Shown one piece after another: positions 1 through 8,092 of a stretch of 64,000 nucleotides of DNA (position 1 is its first letter; every line of letters begins with the position of its first letter). The translations under genes were made by a program, and so were the position numbers. The notes below the pieces were generated by a model that worked only from the letters and a program-made list of their open reading frames with translations, made no database searches and was not told where the DNA came from. The stretch is from WHSW01 sp963740055 (GTDB taxonomy: Bacteria; Actinomycetota; Thermoleophilia; Solirubrobacterales; 70-9): positions 248,001 to 312,000 of the forward strand of contig CAVUCL010000001.1 of the NCBI GenBank assembly GCA_963740055.1, given 5' to 3'.

Positions 1-543
1 GAGCGCGACCATGGCGATCGCCAGCGGGCGGGGCAGGATCGAGCCGGCGCGAAGAGCCGCGCACGCGGTCGCGACGGCGAAGACGCCGAGCCCGACGCCG
101 GAGGCCGCGGAGCCGAGCATCTGCGAGGTCTCGAACAGGCTCTGAGCGAGCGCCTCGCTGAGCTCGTCGTCGCGGGCCCGGAGCGCGGCGGCCATGTTGA
201 TCGACTCCGCGCCGAGCCCGGCGGCCATCGTCAGCACGGCGCCGCCGAAGGCGGTCGTCGCCAGCACCTCGTCGCCGCCGGACGCGATCAGCAGGCGCCG
301 CACGGCGGCGGCGAACAGCGCGAGGACGGCGATCGCGAGCAGGCTGAGGCTGCCGCCGATCACGATCCGGTCCGCGGTCTCGGCGTAGAAGGCGACCACG
401 TCGCCCACCGCGGTGCCGTCCTCCGGCATGTCGAGGGCCCAGATCGCGTTCCCGATCGCGAACAGCAGCGCGACCGCCGCCCCGCTGACGACCGCATATC
501 GGCGGGCGTCGCCGAGCTCGTTGCTCGTCGCGACTTCGTTCAT
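1..543 (-). CDS. Integral membrane protein, C-terminus cut by window edge
   Basis: The reading frame is open from an ATG at 543 to the window edge, giving 181 codons without a stop. The protein starts MNEVATSNEL and then shows hydrophobic segments at about residues 18-36, 58-80, 92-112 and 148-165, so it is a multi-pass membrane protein of at least four helices. The overall plan (short N-terminus, helix, acidic loop, helix pairs) resembles DUF4386-type actinobacterial membrane proteins, but I see no diagnostic motif. Function unknown. The 70 bp between it and the next gene holds no clear terminator. Confidence 0.7.
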   Translation of the reverse strand, partial: MNEVATSNELGDARRYAVVSGAAVALLFAIGNAIWALDMPEDGTAVGDVVAFYAETADRIVIGGSLSLLAIAVLALFAAAVRRLLIASGGDEVLATTAFGGAVLTMAAGLGAESINMAAALRARDDELSEALAQSLFETSQMLGSAASGVGLGVFAVATACAALRAGSILPRPLAIAMVAL

Positions 544-614
544 CGGACTGCAGGATCGCCGACCGCGGGCGGTCTGTCGATTACGTCGAGGTAATCGATG
601 TGATGACCACGGGT

Positions 615-1841
615 CTAGAGCGGGCTTCGATCGACGCCGCGAGCGGCGGCGGCCTCGAGGACCTGGACCGAGTCGTCGACCGGCGGCAAGGAGCCGACTG
701 CCTCGGCGACGCGCTCGGCCCCGCGCCGGTAGCCGGGGTCGGCGAGCACGCCTCGGGTCGCGCTCGCGAGCTCCTCGATCGTCTCGGCGGTCGGCAGCGC
801 GAGCACGCTTCGGGTCTCGCCGCCGGCGTCGAGGCAGATCCCGGCGCCGGCGCGCGCCACCGCCGCGCCGTTCAGCCACTGGTCGGAGCTGAACAGCGGC
901 AGGACGACGAGCGGCACCCCGTGGGCGAGCGTCTCCAGGGTCGAGCCGAAGCCACCGTGACAGACGATCACGTCGGCGCGCGAGGCGACGTCGTGATGCG
1001 GGACCCAGGTCTCGGCGTGGACGTTCGCCGGCAGCTCCCCGAGGTCGGCGAGATCACGGTCGGCGTCGCCGACCGTGATCAGGAGCCGCACGGGGAGCGC
1101 CGCGAGCGAGTCGACCGCCGCCCGGAAGAGCTCGGGGTAGTACGGCAGGTGGGCGCCGGCGGCTACCGAACCGAAGGTGAGGTAGACGAGCGGGTCGTCG
1201 TTTGCGGGCCACCAGTCCGCCAGCTCCGACTCGCCCTTGGGAACGTCGAAGCGAAAGCGGCGGGTGTCGGGCGGCGGCGCGATCGCCGGATCCTCGAGCT
1301 GCTCGGGGACCATCGTCAGGTAGGGCGCCTCGCGGAGGCGATCGCCGGCCGGATCGGGCGGGAGCCCGAGCGAGGCGCGGGCCTCGTTCACCGCCGGGGC
1401 CGCCAGCTCGCCCGTCATCGCCTCGATCGAGGCGAGGCCGAGCCCGATGCGCACGAGCGGGATCCCGGCGAGCTCCGCGACCAGAGCCGAGCCGAACTCC
1501 CAGCTCTCGCGGATGATCACATCCGGACGCAGCCGCTCGACGGTCGCGCGCAGCCCCGGCAGCTCGGCACGGACGTCGATCCCGGCGAAGAAGTCGCGGA
1601 TCATCACCTCGTTCGCGGTCGCGATGTCGAGCTCGGCGAACTGGCCCATGAGCGGCATCCACTCCTCGCGGGGCGGATCGTCGAAGGGCGTGAACGGCAG
1701 CCCCGCCCGCTCGACGTTGCCGCCGAACTGTCGCTGGGCGGCGACGGTCACCTCGTGTCCGGCGCGGACGCACGCCCGCGCGAACGGGACCATTGGTCCC
1801 AGGTGGCCCGAACTGCCGCGGGTTGCGAGGAGGACTCTCAC
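615..1841 (-). CDS. GT1-family glycosyltransferase (MGT/UGT type)
   Basis: A 408-residue protein with the two Rossmann domains of GT-B, family 1 glycosyltransferases. The N-terminus (MRVLLATRGSSGHLGP) is the usual acceptor-domain start with the G-x-x-GH loop. At about residues 290-330 lies the nucleotide-sugar motif: CHGGFGSTLETLAHGVP, then LPLFSSDQWLNG, with the His and Asp-Gln that bind the donor sugar nucleotide. The family transfers UDP- or dTDP-activated sugars to lipids, macrolides or other small hydrophobic acceptors; the acceptor here cannot be told. The start is GTG, 12 nt after a TAGCAT -10-like box, with no Shine-Dalgarno. It stands alone, with tRNA-Phe upstream on the same strand. 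Confidence 0.88.
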   Translation of the reverse strand: MRVLLATRGSSGHLGPMVPFARACVRAGHEVTVAAQRQFGGNVERAGLPFTPFDDPPREEWMPLMGQFAELDIATANEVMIRDFFAGIDVRAELPGLRATVERLRPDVIIRESWEFGSALVAELAGIPLVRIGLGLASIEAMTGELAAPAVNEARASLGLPPDPAGDRLREAPYLTMVPEQLEDPAIAPPPDTRRFRFDVPKGESELADWWPANDDPLVYLTFGSVAAGAHLPYYPELFRAAVDSLAALPVRLLITVGDADRDLADLGELPANVHAETWVPHHDVASRADVIVCHGGFGSTLETLAHGVPLVVLPLFSSDQWLNGAAVARAGAGICLDAGGETRSVLALPTAETIEELASATRGVLADPGYRRGAERVAEAVGSLPPVDDSVQVLEAAAARGVDRSPL

Positions 1842-1870
1842 GCTCGAGTCACGATGCTAGGCGCCTCGAA

Positions 1871-1972
1871 GATGGCGAGGGCCGGAATCGAACCACAGCG
1901 AGCCCGGAGGGCGAGCGGTGGTCGCCGGGTCCGATCCCGGACGACCTGGATGGCGAGGGCCGGAATCGAACC
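1871..1972 (-). repeat. 24-bp direct repeat of the tRNA-Phe 3' end
   Basis: Positions 1949-1972 (the T-arm and acceptor end of tRNA-Phe) are repeated exactly at 1871-1894, 78 bp downstream of the tRNA in its own direction. The spacer is 54 bp and contains a stem-loop. The arrangement looks like a miniature attachment-site duplication or the leftover of a second tRNA. Confidence 0.75.
1920..1946 (-). terminator. Stem-loop downstream of tRNA-Phe
   Basis: GGTCG CCGGG, a 6-nt loop, CCCGG, one bulged A, CGACC: a ten-pair hairpin just 3' of tRNA-Phe on the minus strand. There is no U-tract, so it may be a processing or termination structure rather than a classical rho-independent terminator. Confidence 0.45.
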
Positions 1973-2023
1973 GGCGACACCACGATTTTCAGTCGTGTGC
2001 TCTACCAACTGAGCTACCTCGCC
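1951..2023 (-). tRNA. tRNA-Phe (GAA)
   Basis: A 73-nt cloverleaf: acceptor GGCGAGG pairs with CCTCGCC, the D-arm reads GCTC..GAGC, the anticodon stem CACGA/TCGTG encloses loop CTGAAAA with anticodon GAA, and the T-loop reads TTCGATT. The discriminator is A and CCA is not encoded. It lies 13 nt after the helicase stop on the same strand. Confidence 0.96.
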
Positions 2024-2036
2024 GCGGCCGGTAAGG

Positions 2037-4409
2037 CTAGCGCCGGGCGCCGGCGTCGGCCACCCGGCCGGGCCGGCGTTCGGCGGCGACGAGGTTGATG
2101 ATCGCGTCCATGAGCTCGAGCGATCCCGCCTTGTGCAGAGGCTCGTTCAGGTTGCCGCACTTGGGGCTCTGCACACACGACGGACACCCCTCAGTGCACG
2201 GGCACTCGCCGACCAGGCGCGCCGCGTCGGCGACCAGGCGCTCGAACTCGTCGTAGCCGCGTTTCGCGATCCCGACCCCGCCCGGGTGGCCGTCGTAGAC
2301 GAAGATCGTCGGGGCGCCGGTCTGGAAGTGGATGTTGGTCGAGAGCCCGCCGATGTCCCAGCGATCGCACATCGCGAGCAGGGGCAGGACCGCGATCTGG
2401 CTGTGCTCAGCCGCGTGCAGGGCGCCGAGCAGCACCTCCGGGGCGAGCGCCGAGGGCCCGGCGAGCTCGTCGCCGAGGACGTAGAAGAGCGCCTGGGTCG
2501 GAAAGCTCTGCTCGGGCAGGTCGAGGGCGACGAGATCGATCACCGAGTGGTCGTGAAGCGACTTGCGCTGGTAGGCGATCACCTGCTCGGTGACCGAGAC
2601 CTCGCCGAAGCTGAGCTCGAGCGCGCCGCGGCCGGCGGGGCCGACCTCGCGCTGCTCGGCCACCGACTCGACGTAGACCATCGTCTCCTTCTTCGGCTGC
2701 GTGTACCAGTCGCCATCGAAGGCGTCGACGATCGCGCGGCGCTGGTCGACGTCGAGCTCCGCGACCTCGTATGAGCGACCCAGGTGGAGATAGATCGCCC
2801 CCGGGTGCACGGTCGAGAACGCGCGCTCGGCCTCGACCTGGCCGAGCAGCTCGCCGGAGGCGCGCTCGACCACGGCGACCGAGTCGATCGAGGCCGAGCG
2901 CAGCGAGATCTCGCCCGCCGGGAAGCCCGGCCCGCGGGGCAGGAAGCGGCCGTCGCGAGAACGCCGCAGCTTGCCGGCGCCGACCAGCGTCTCGGCGCGC
3001 TCGCGCCAGCGCTCGCCGAGGATCTCGTCGTCTCGGGCGCCGGGCTGCTCGCCGCTGCCGCCGAGCGGCGCCTCGTAGGCGGCGGCGAGCAGGTGCGCGG
3101 TCTGGATCCGCTCGTTCGCGTGGTCGAGGATCGCGGCCTCGACCGGGCGAGCGAGGAACTCGTCCGGATGGCGGCAGAAGAACTGGTCGAGCGCGTCCTC
3201 GCCGGCGACATAGAGCGCGATCCCCTCGCTTCGGCGTCCCGCCCGCCCCCACATCTGGCGCAGGCTGGCGACCGTGCCCGGGAAGGTGACGCAGATCGCC
3301 GCGTCGAGCTCGCCGATGTCGATCCCGAGCTCGAGCGCGTCGGTGGCGACCACCGCGAGCAGCTCGCCCGCCGCGAGCTGCGCCTCGATCTCGCGCCGCT
3401 GCTGCGGCGTATAGCCGGCGCGGTAGGGAGCGATTCGCCGCGCGAGCGCGGGCTCGCCGAGCTCCTCGAGGCGCATCCGGGTGAAGCGCTGGATCAGCTC
3501 GATCCCACGCCGGCTGCGCAGGAAGCAGATCGTGCGCGAGCCGTTGACGACGAGGTCGGCGAGCAGCTCGGCGGCCTCGGAGAGCACTGAGCGGCGGGTC
3601 ATCGTCTTCGGGTCGGTGACCGGCGGGTTCCAGATCGCGATCCGCCGCTTCGCCCGCGGCGCGGCGTCGGAGTCGACGAGCGCGAACTCGGTGCCGGTCA
3701 GGCCCTCGGCGAGCTCGACCGGGTTCGCAATCGTCGCCGAGGCGAGGACGAAGCGCGGCTCGGAGCCGTAGAGGCGCGCGACTCGCCGCAGGCGCCGGAG
3801 CACGTTGGCGACGTGGGAGCCGAAGACCCCGCGATACGTGTGCGCCTCGTCGACCACGACCCACTCGAGGTTGGAGAGGAAGTCGCCCCAGCCCTTGTGG
3901 TGGGCGAGCAGGCCCATGTTGACCATGTCGGGATTGGTGAGCACCAGGTTCGATCGCCGACGGATCCCGGGGCGATCGTCCTTGGGCGTGTCGCCATCGT
4001 AGATCGCGTGGTGAAGCTCGGCGAGGCCGAGCTCGGCGAGCTTGCGCGCCTGGTCCTGGGCCAGGGCCTTGGTCGGATAGAGGTAGAGCGCGCGCGCCTT
4101 CGGGTCCCGCGCGATCGCGTCCAGCACCGGCAGGTTGAAGGAGAGCGACTTGCCCGAGGCGGTGCCGCTGGTGACGATCACGTCGCCCCCGCGGGCCGCG
4201 GCGAGGGCCTCGAGCTGATGCGCGTAGGGGCGTTCGATCCCGGCCCGCGCGAGCGCCGCGGCGAGCTCGGGCGCGAGCTCGGCCGGGAGCTCCGCCGGCA
4301 GGGCCGCTCGCGCCGGCTCGACGCTGGTGGTGACCAGCCGGTCGTCGATCTCGCCCGTCTCGAGCAGACGCTCCCAGGCGAGCGGCGGGGCGTCGCCGAG
4401 CGAGGTCAC
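2037..4409 (-). CDS. mrfA: DEAH-box helicase with DUF1998 zinc domain, MrfA (YprA) type
   Basis: A 790-residue superfamily 2 helicase. Motif I is SGTASGKS (residues 81-88), motif II DEAH (VVVDEAHTYRG), motif III LASATI, and motif VI QMWGRAGRRSEG. The C-terminal third carries a four-cysteine metal site (CPCTEGCPSCVQSPKCGN), the mark of DUF1998 helicases. In Bacillus subtilis the homologue MrfA (YprA) works in a mitomycin-adduct excision pathway with the exonuclease MrfB; no mrfB-like gene is adjacent here. Start ATG overlaps the folP stop as ATGA (4406-4409), so the two are translationally coupled. Length fits the family (about 750-800). Confidence 0.9.
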   Translation of the reverse strand: MTSLGDAPPLAWERLLETGEIDDRLVTTSVEPARAALPAELPAELAPELAAALARAGIERPYAHQLEALAAARGGDVIVTSGTASGKSLSFNLPVLDAIARDPKARALYLYPTKALAQDQARKLAELGLAELHHAIYDGDTPKDDRPGIRRRSNLVLTNPDMVNMGLLAHHKGWGDFLSNLEWVVVDEAHTYRGVFGSHVANVLRRLRRVARLYGSEPRFVLASATIANPVELAEGLTGTEFALVDSDAAPRAKRRIAIWNPPVTDPKTMTRRSVLSEAAELLADLVVNGSRTICFLRSRRGIELIQRFTRMRLEELGEPALARRIAPYRAGYTPQQRREIEAQLAAGELLAVVATDALELGIDIGELDAAICVTFPGTVASLRQMWGRAGRRSEGIALYVAGEDALDQFFCRHPDEFLARPVEAAILDHANERIQTAHLLAAAYEAPLGGSGEQPGARDDEILGERWRERAETLVGAGKLRRSRDGRFLPRGPGFPAGEISLRSASIDSVAVVERASGELLGQVEAERAFSTVHPGAIYLHLGRSYEVAELDVDQRRAIVDAFDGDWYTQPKKETMVYVESVAEQREVGPAGRGALELSFGEVSVTEQVIAYQRKSLHDHSVIDLVALDLPEQSFPTQALFYVLGDELAGPSALAPEVLLGALHAAEHSQIAVLPLLAMCDRWDIGGLSTNIHFQTGAPTIFVYDGHPGGVGIAKRGYDEFERLVADAARLVGECPCTEGCPSCVQSPKCGNLNEPLHKAGSLELMDAIINLVAAERRPGRVADAGARR

Positions 4410-5239
4410 GAGATCGCGGCCGCGGTCCGCAGCGCGTCGAGCGCGGTCTGGTCGTGCAGGCGCAGGACCTCGGCTCCCGCGGCGACGGCGAGCGCGGTCG
4501 CGGCGAGCGTCGCCGCCTCGCGACCCTCAGCCTCGACCCGCCGCTCCCACGAGCCGGCGAGCGCCGCGCCGAGGAAGTCCTTGCGCGAGAGCGCGACGAA
4601 CAGCGGCCGGCCGAGCTCGCGCAGCTCGTCGAGGCGGCGCAGCAGCTCGAGGCCGGCGTCGGTGTCGAGGTCGAAGTCGAAGCCGGGGTCGAGGGCGATC
4701 CGCTCCGGGTCGACGCCGAGCCCGCGGGCGCGCTCGAGCCGCGAGCCGAACCACTCGAGCAGGTGCGCGACCGGGTCGGCGTGGCGCGGCGGCTCGCGAT
4801 CGACCCGCGGCGGGCCGTCGATCTGCATCAGCACGTAGCCGCAGCCGCGCTCGGCGACCAGCGCCAGCATCTCGTCGTCGCCGCCGCCAATGTCGTTGAT
4901 CGCCGCGGCCCCGGCGTCGAGCGCCGCGCGGGCGACCGCGGGCGAGAAGGTGTCGGCGAGCACCGGCACCCCGGATTCGGCGGCGAGGCGCTCGACCGCG
5001 GGCACCAGCCGCCCCGCCTCGTCGGGGGCGGCCACCGGCGGCCCGCTGCGGGCGGCGACGGCGCCGACGTCGAGCAGGTCGAAGCCGGCCTCGACCAGGG
5101 CGAGCCCGTCGGCGACCGCGCGCTCCGGTGTGCCGCTGCGGGCGCCGGCGTAGAACGAGTCGTCGGTGACGTTGACGATCCCGGCGGCCAGCGCGGGCGG
5201 GAACTCGAGCTCGCGATCCGTGAGTCGCCAGGTGGGCAT
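4406..5239 (-). CDS. folP: Dihydropteroate synthase, divergent
   Basis: A 277-residue TIM-barrel protein matching dihydropteroate synthase, which joins p-aminobenzoate to the pterin diphosphate in folate synthesis. Visible family blocks in order: GIVNVTDDSF (usual NVTPDSF), LADTFSPAVARAAL, INDIGGG, DPGFDF, SRKDFLGAAL with the catalytic-site Lys, and RLHD near the C-terminus. The loop that normally reads ESTRPG is AARSGP here, so the p-aminobenzoate loop is altered although its Arg remains. Activity is likely but not certain; a folP2-like non-catalytic paralogue is the alternative. It starts a two-gene unit with the helicase and is leaderless (TAACTT, 8 nt, ATG). Confidence 0.8.
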   Translation of the reverse strand: MPTWRLTDRELEFPPALAAGIVNVTDDSFYAGARSGTPERAVADGLALVEAGFDLLDVGAVAARSGPPVAAPDEAGRLVPAVERLAAESGVPVLADTFSPAVARAALDAGAAAINDIGGGDDEMLALVAERGCGYVLMQIDGPPRVDREPPRHADPVAHLLEWFGSRLERARGLGVDPERIALDPGFDFDLDTDAGLELLRRLDELRELGRPLFVALSRKDFLGAALAGSWERRVEAEGREAATLAATALAVAAGAEVLRLHDQTALDALRTAAAIS

Positions 5240-5240
5240 C

Positions 5241-5259
5241 GGTGACTAAGTTAGTCGCC
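5241..5259. promoter_or_regulatory. Symmetric divergent promoter core (folP / HAD gene)
   Basis: The 22 bp between two divergent starts holds the perfect palindrome GACTAAGTTAGTC (5244-5256). Read leftward it gives TAACTT 8 nt before the folP ATG; read rightward it gives TAAGTT 9 nt before the ATG at 5262. It therefore looks like two overlapping -10 elements, though a repressor operator is also possible. Confidence 0.6.
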
Positions 5260-5261
5260 GC

Positions 5262-6080
5262 ATGGCACTGCGCTGCGTCTACACCGACCTCGACGGAACC
5301 CTGCTCGGCCCGCGCGGCTCGCTGTTTCGTGATCCCGACGGCAACTTCTCGCTGCGCCAGGCGCGCGCGCTCGAGGCCTGCGACCGCGCCGGGGTCGAGG
5401 TCGTGATCATGTCCGGCCGCCGCGAGGCCCAGGTGCTCGCCGACGCGCGCCTGCTCGGTCAGACCTCCTACATCTACGAGGCCGGCTGCGGGGTGATGAT
5501 CGACGGTGAGCGCACGCTGCTGACCGGCGAGTGGACGATCGGCGAGGACGGGATCACGCCGGCGGACCGGATCAACGAGGCCGGGATCCCGGAGCTCCTC
5601 TTCGAGCGCTTCGCCGGGCGCCTGGAGTGGCACGCGCCCTGGCACACCGGACGCCAGCTCTCGCTGCTGATGCGCGGCAAGGTCGACGTCGAGGAGGCGA
5701 ACGCGCTGATCCGCGAGCGCGGCCACGAGGACCTTCGCTTCCTCGACAACGGCGCGATCGGGCGCCGGATGGAGGGGATCGAGGGCCCGACCCACGCCTA
5801 TCACCTGGTCCCGGGCGGGGCGAGCAAGGCAAAGGGCGTCGCCTTCCACATGCGCGCCCGCGGCTACGACCCGGACTCGTGCATCGGCGTCGGCGACTCG
5901 ATCGAGGACCTCGAGTCGGCGCGGTCGGTGGGCCGCTTCTTCTGCGTCGCCAACGGGCCCGCCAACGACGAGGCGCTGCGCGCCACGCTGCCGAGCTTTG
6001 CGAACGCGACCGTGACCGAAGCCGAGATGGGCGACGGCTTCTACGAGGCGGTCGTCTCGACCCTCGCTGAGCGCGGATGA
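5262..6080 (+). CDS. HAD-superfamily hydrolase, subclass IIB
   Basis: 272 residues with the HAD motifs of Cof-type phosphatases: motif I YTDLDGTLL (nucleophile Asp at residue 8), motif II MSGRR (Ser and following Arg), and motif IV GVGDSIEDLESA. An IIB cap fills residues 85-190. The family dephosphorylates sugar or glycerate phosphates; the N-terminus is closest in feel to mannosyl-3-phosphoglycerate phosphatases. Its stop overlaps the next gene by ATGA, and that gene is a glycosyltransferase, so a two-step synthesis (transfer then dephosphorylation) of a glycosylated metabolite is a reasonable guess. Leaderless start. Confidence 0.85.
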   Translation: MALRCVYTDLDGTLLGPRGSLFRDPDGNFSLRQARALEACDRAGVEVVIMSGRREAQVLADARLLGQTSYIYEAGCGVMIDGERTLLTGEWTIGEDGITPADRINEAGIPELLFERFAGRLEWHAPWHTGRQLSLLMRGKVDVEEANALIRERGHEDLRFLDNGAIGRRMEGIEGPTHAYHLVPGGASKAKGVAFHMRARGYDPDSCIGVGDSIEDLESARSVGRFFCVANGPANDEALRATLPSFANATVTEAEMGDGFYEAVVSTLAERG

Positions 6081-7531
6081 GCTCAGCCAGTGTCAGCGTG
6101 CTGATCACGCTCGAGCGCGAGCGCGAGGTCGCCCGCCGCTCGATCGCGAGCTGGAGCGCGGGCGCGCAGACGCACGACGGGCCGATCGAGCTGGTCGCGC
6201 TGTGCGACGCGAAGCGAGCACCGGCCCCGGTCGAGCTCGGCGCCCCTGGGATCGAGGTCCTGCACCTGGCCGGCGCCTCGCGGACCGAGCTCTTCGACCT
6301 CGCGGCGCGGCGCTCGGCGAGCGACCTGCTGCTGCTCACGGAGGCGCACTGCATCGCGGCGCCCGACTGCGTCGAGCAGCTGCTGGCGACGCTCGCGGCG
6401 GAGGGCGCGGTCGGCGCCTGCGCTCGCACCGAGGGTGTCGCGGCCGGTCCGTTCGCGCGCCTCGACCAGCGCCTGTTCGAGGAGGGCTTCGCGATCAACT
6501 CCCGACCGGGGGACTGGCGCAAGGTGTGGCCGCACGGGTTCGTGATCGACCGCCGCGCGTATCTCGACAGCGGCGGCTTCGACCATCGCTTCGACGTCTT
6601 CGGTGAGCAGCTCTTCTCCGCCCGGCTGCATCGCCGGGGCGACGCGCTCGCCTACGCCGAAGGCGCCGTCGTCGCCCATCACTACGGGACCGAGCTCGGC
6701 GAGGTGCGCTCACACGTCGGCAACTGCACCCGCGGACGGCAGCTCTGGGAGTCCGAGGGCGCGAGCGAGGACGGGCTCGAGGCGCACCTGTGGCCGCCGC
6801 CCGGCGGGCGCGGCGACACCGACCGGGCGCACGCGACCGCGATCGCCCTCGCGCTCGCGCGCGAGGCGTGGGAGCGGCGCCTGGGCTGGGGCCGGCGGGC
6901 CGGAATCGGGGTCGCGCGGCGCCAGCTGCGGTGGCTCGGCCCGGCGCTGCTCGGCCGCCCGGGCGAGGTCGCGATCGAGCGCGCCCGGCTCGAGGCCGCG
7001 GTTGCGCGCTGCCATCTCTGGCGGCGAAGCGAGCGCCGGCTCGAGCCCGCCTACCGCGACCTCTGGGCGCGCACGGTGGAGCACGGGCGCGCGCGCCATC
7101 GCCGCCCCGCCAGGCGGCCGATCACCGACACCGGCCGGCGCCCGATCGCGACCATTCCCAGCGGCGCGCTCGGCGGGCTGCGCGAGCCGCTCGAGCGCGA
7201 GGGCGAGACCTATCGCTGGAGCGGGCCGGGGTTCTCGTTCGACACCGCGCTCGCGCCCGGCGAGTACGAGATCGAGATCGAGACCGGCGGGCTTCGGCCT
7301 CGATCCGAGCTCGGCGGGCTCGCCGTTTATCAGGGCGCGCGCCGGCTGGCGGCGGAGCGGATCGAGAGTGGCGACCGCGGGGTGCGTTTCCGCCCCGAGT
7401 CCGACCGCCTCGGTCGCGAGCAGCGCTGGGTCGTCACCTGCGAGCCGACCGCCCTGACCCAGGAGCGAACCGGCTACCAGCTCGAGGTCGGGCTGCCCGT
7501 GTTCGCGATCGACGTGCGCGGCGTCGCCTAG
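6077..7531 (+). CDS. GT2-like glycosyltransferase
   Basis: 484 residues. The first 230 form a GT-A fold: ALCDAKRAP and LLLLTEAHCIAAPDCVEQLL occupy the place of the nucleotide-sugar region, with EAHC where many GT2 enzymes have a DxD or xGHC, and HGFVIDRRAYLDSGGFDHRF and VFGEQLFSARLHRRG follow as acceptor/base blocks. The last 250 residues are Arg- and Glu-rich, have no recognised domain, and end in a beta-rich stretch. No membrane helix is visible, so it acts in the cytoplasm. Coupled to the upstream HAD phosphatase by ATGA overlap. Acceptor unknown. Confidence 0.72.
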   Translation: MSSASVSVLITLEREREVARRSIASWSAGAQTHDGPIELVALCDAKRAPAPVELGAPGIEVLHLAGASRTELFDLAARRSASDLLLLTEAHCIAAPDCVEQLLATLAAEGAVGACARTEGVAAGPFARLDQRLFEEGFAINSRPGDWRKVWPHGFVIDRRAYLDSGGFDHRFDVFGEQLFSARLHRRGDALAYAEGAVVAHHYGTELGEVRSHVGNCTRGRQLWESEGASEDGLEAHLWPPPGGRGDTDRAHATAIALALAREAWERRLGWGRRAGIGVARRQLRWLGPALLGRPGEVAIERARLEAAVARCHLWRRSERRLEPAYRDLWARTVEHGRARHRRPARRPITDTGRRPIATIPSGALGGLREPLEREGETYRWSGPGFSFDTALAPGEYEIEIETGGLRPRSELGGLAVYQGARRLAAERIESGDRGVRFRPESDRLGREQRWVVTCEPTALTQERTGYQLEVGLPVFAIDVRGVA

Positions 7532-7537
7532 GTCTGC

Positions 7538-8023
7538 TCAGCTCGCCGGGACGCCGTCGGCCGCCGCCCGCATCGCGGCGACGTCGAGCTTTCGCATTCC
7601 GAGCATCGCCTTCATCGCGCGCTCGGCCCGGGCCGGGTCGGGATCTGCGAACAGCTCCTCCATCCCGGTCGGCACGACCTGCCACGAGAGCCCATAGCGA
7701 TCCTTGAGCCAGCCGCACTGGCTCTCGGTGCCGCCGTCGGTGAGCCGCTCCCAGAAGTAGTCGACCTCGGCCTGGTCCTTGCAGCTGATCTGCAGCGAGA
7801 CCGCCTCGTCGAACTTGAACTCGGGGCCGCCGTTGATGCCGACGAACCGCTGCCCGTCGAGCTCGAACTCGACCGTCATCACCATGCCCGCCTCGCGCGG
7901 GCCGGCGTCGGTGTAGTGGGTGACGTTGACGATCCGGGCGTCGTCGAAGACCGAGACGTAGAACTCGGCCGCCTCCTCGGCCTCGGTGTCGAACCAGAGG
8001 TTGGGGATGATCTTCTGCTCCAT
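7538..8023 (-). CDS. VOC-superfamily protein (PhnB / glyoxalase-like)
   Basis: 161 residues that match PhnB-like proteins: IPNLWFDTEAEEAAEFYVSVF at the start, GQRFVGINGGPEF in the middle, then CKDQAEVDYFWERLTDGG and CGWLKDRYGLSWQVVP. These are the paired beta-alpha-beta-beta-beta units of the vicinal-oxygen-chelate fold. The enzymatic role of this branch is mostly unassigned. A proper Shine-Dalgarno (AAAGGAAG) precedes the ATG, unlike most neighbours, and a TCTAAG box lies about 30 nt upstream. It converges with the GT2 gene with a 6-bp gap. Confidence 0.88.
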   Translation of the reverse strand: MEQKIIPNLWFDTEAEEAAEFYVSVFDDARIVNVTHYTDAGPREAGMVMTVEFELDGQRFVGINGGPEFKFDEAVSLQISCKDQAEVDYFWERLTDGGTESQCGWLKDRYGLSWQVVPTGMEELFADPDPARAERAMKAMLGMRKLDVAAMRAAADGVPAS

Positions 8024-8092
8024 CGCTTCCTTCCTTTCCGCGCCGCTTTCACCTACTTAGACCCGCGCGCGCCGCCGGACTCATCGCCGTCG

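Noticed and set aside
600..2012. A 470-codon plus-strand frame over the GT1 gene and tRNA-Phe
   Set aside because: Antisense to a clear glycosyltransferase and runs through a tRNA.
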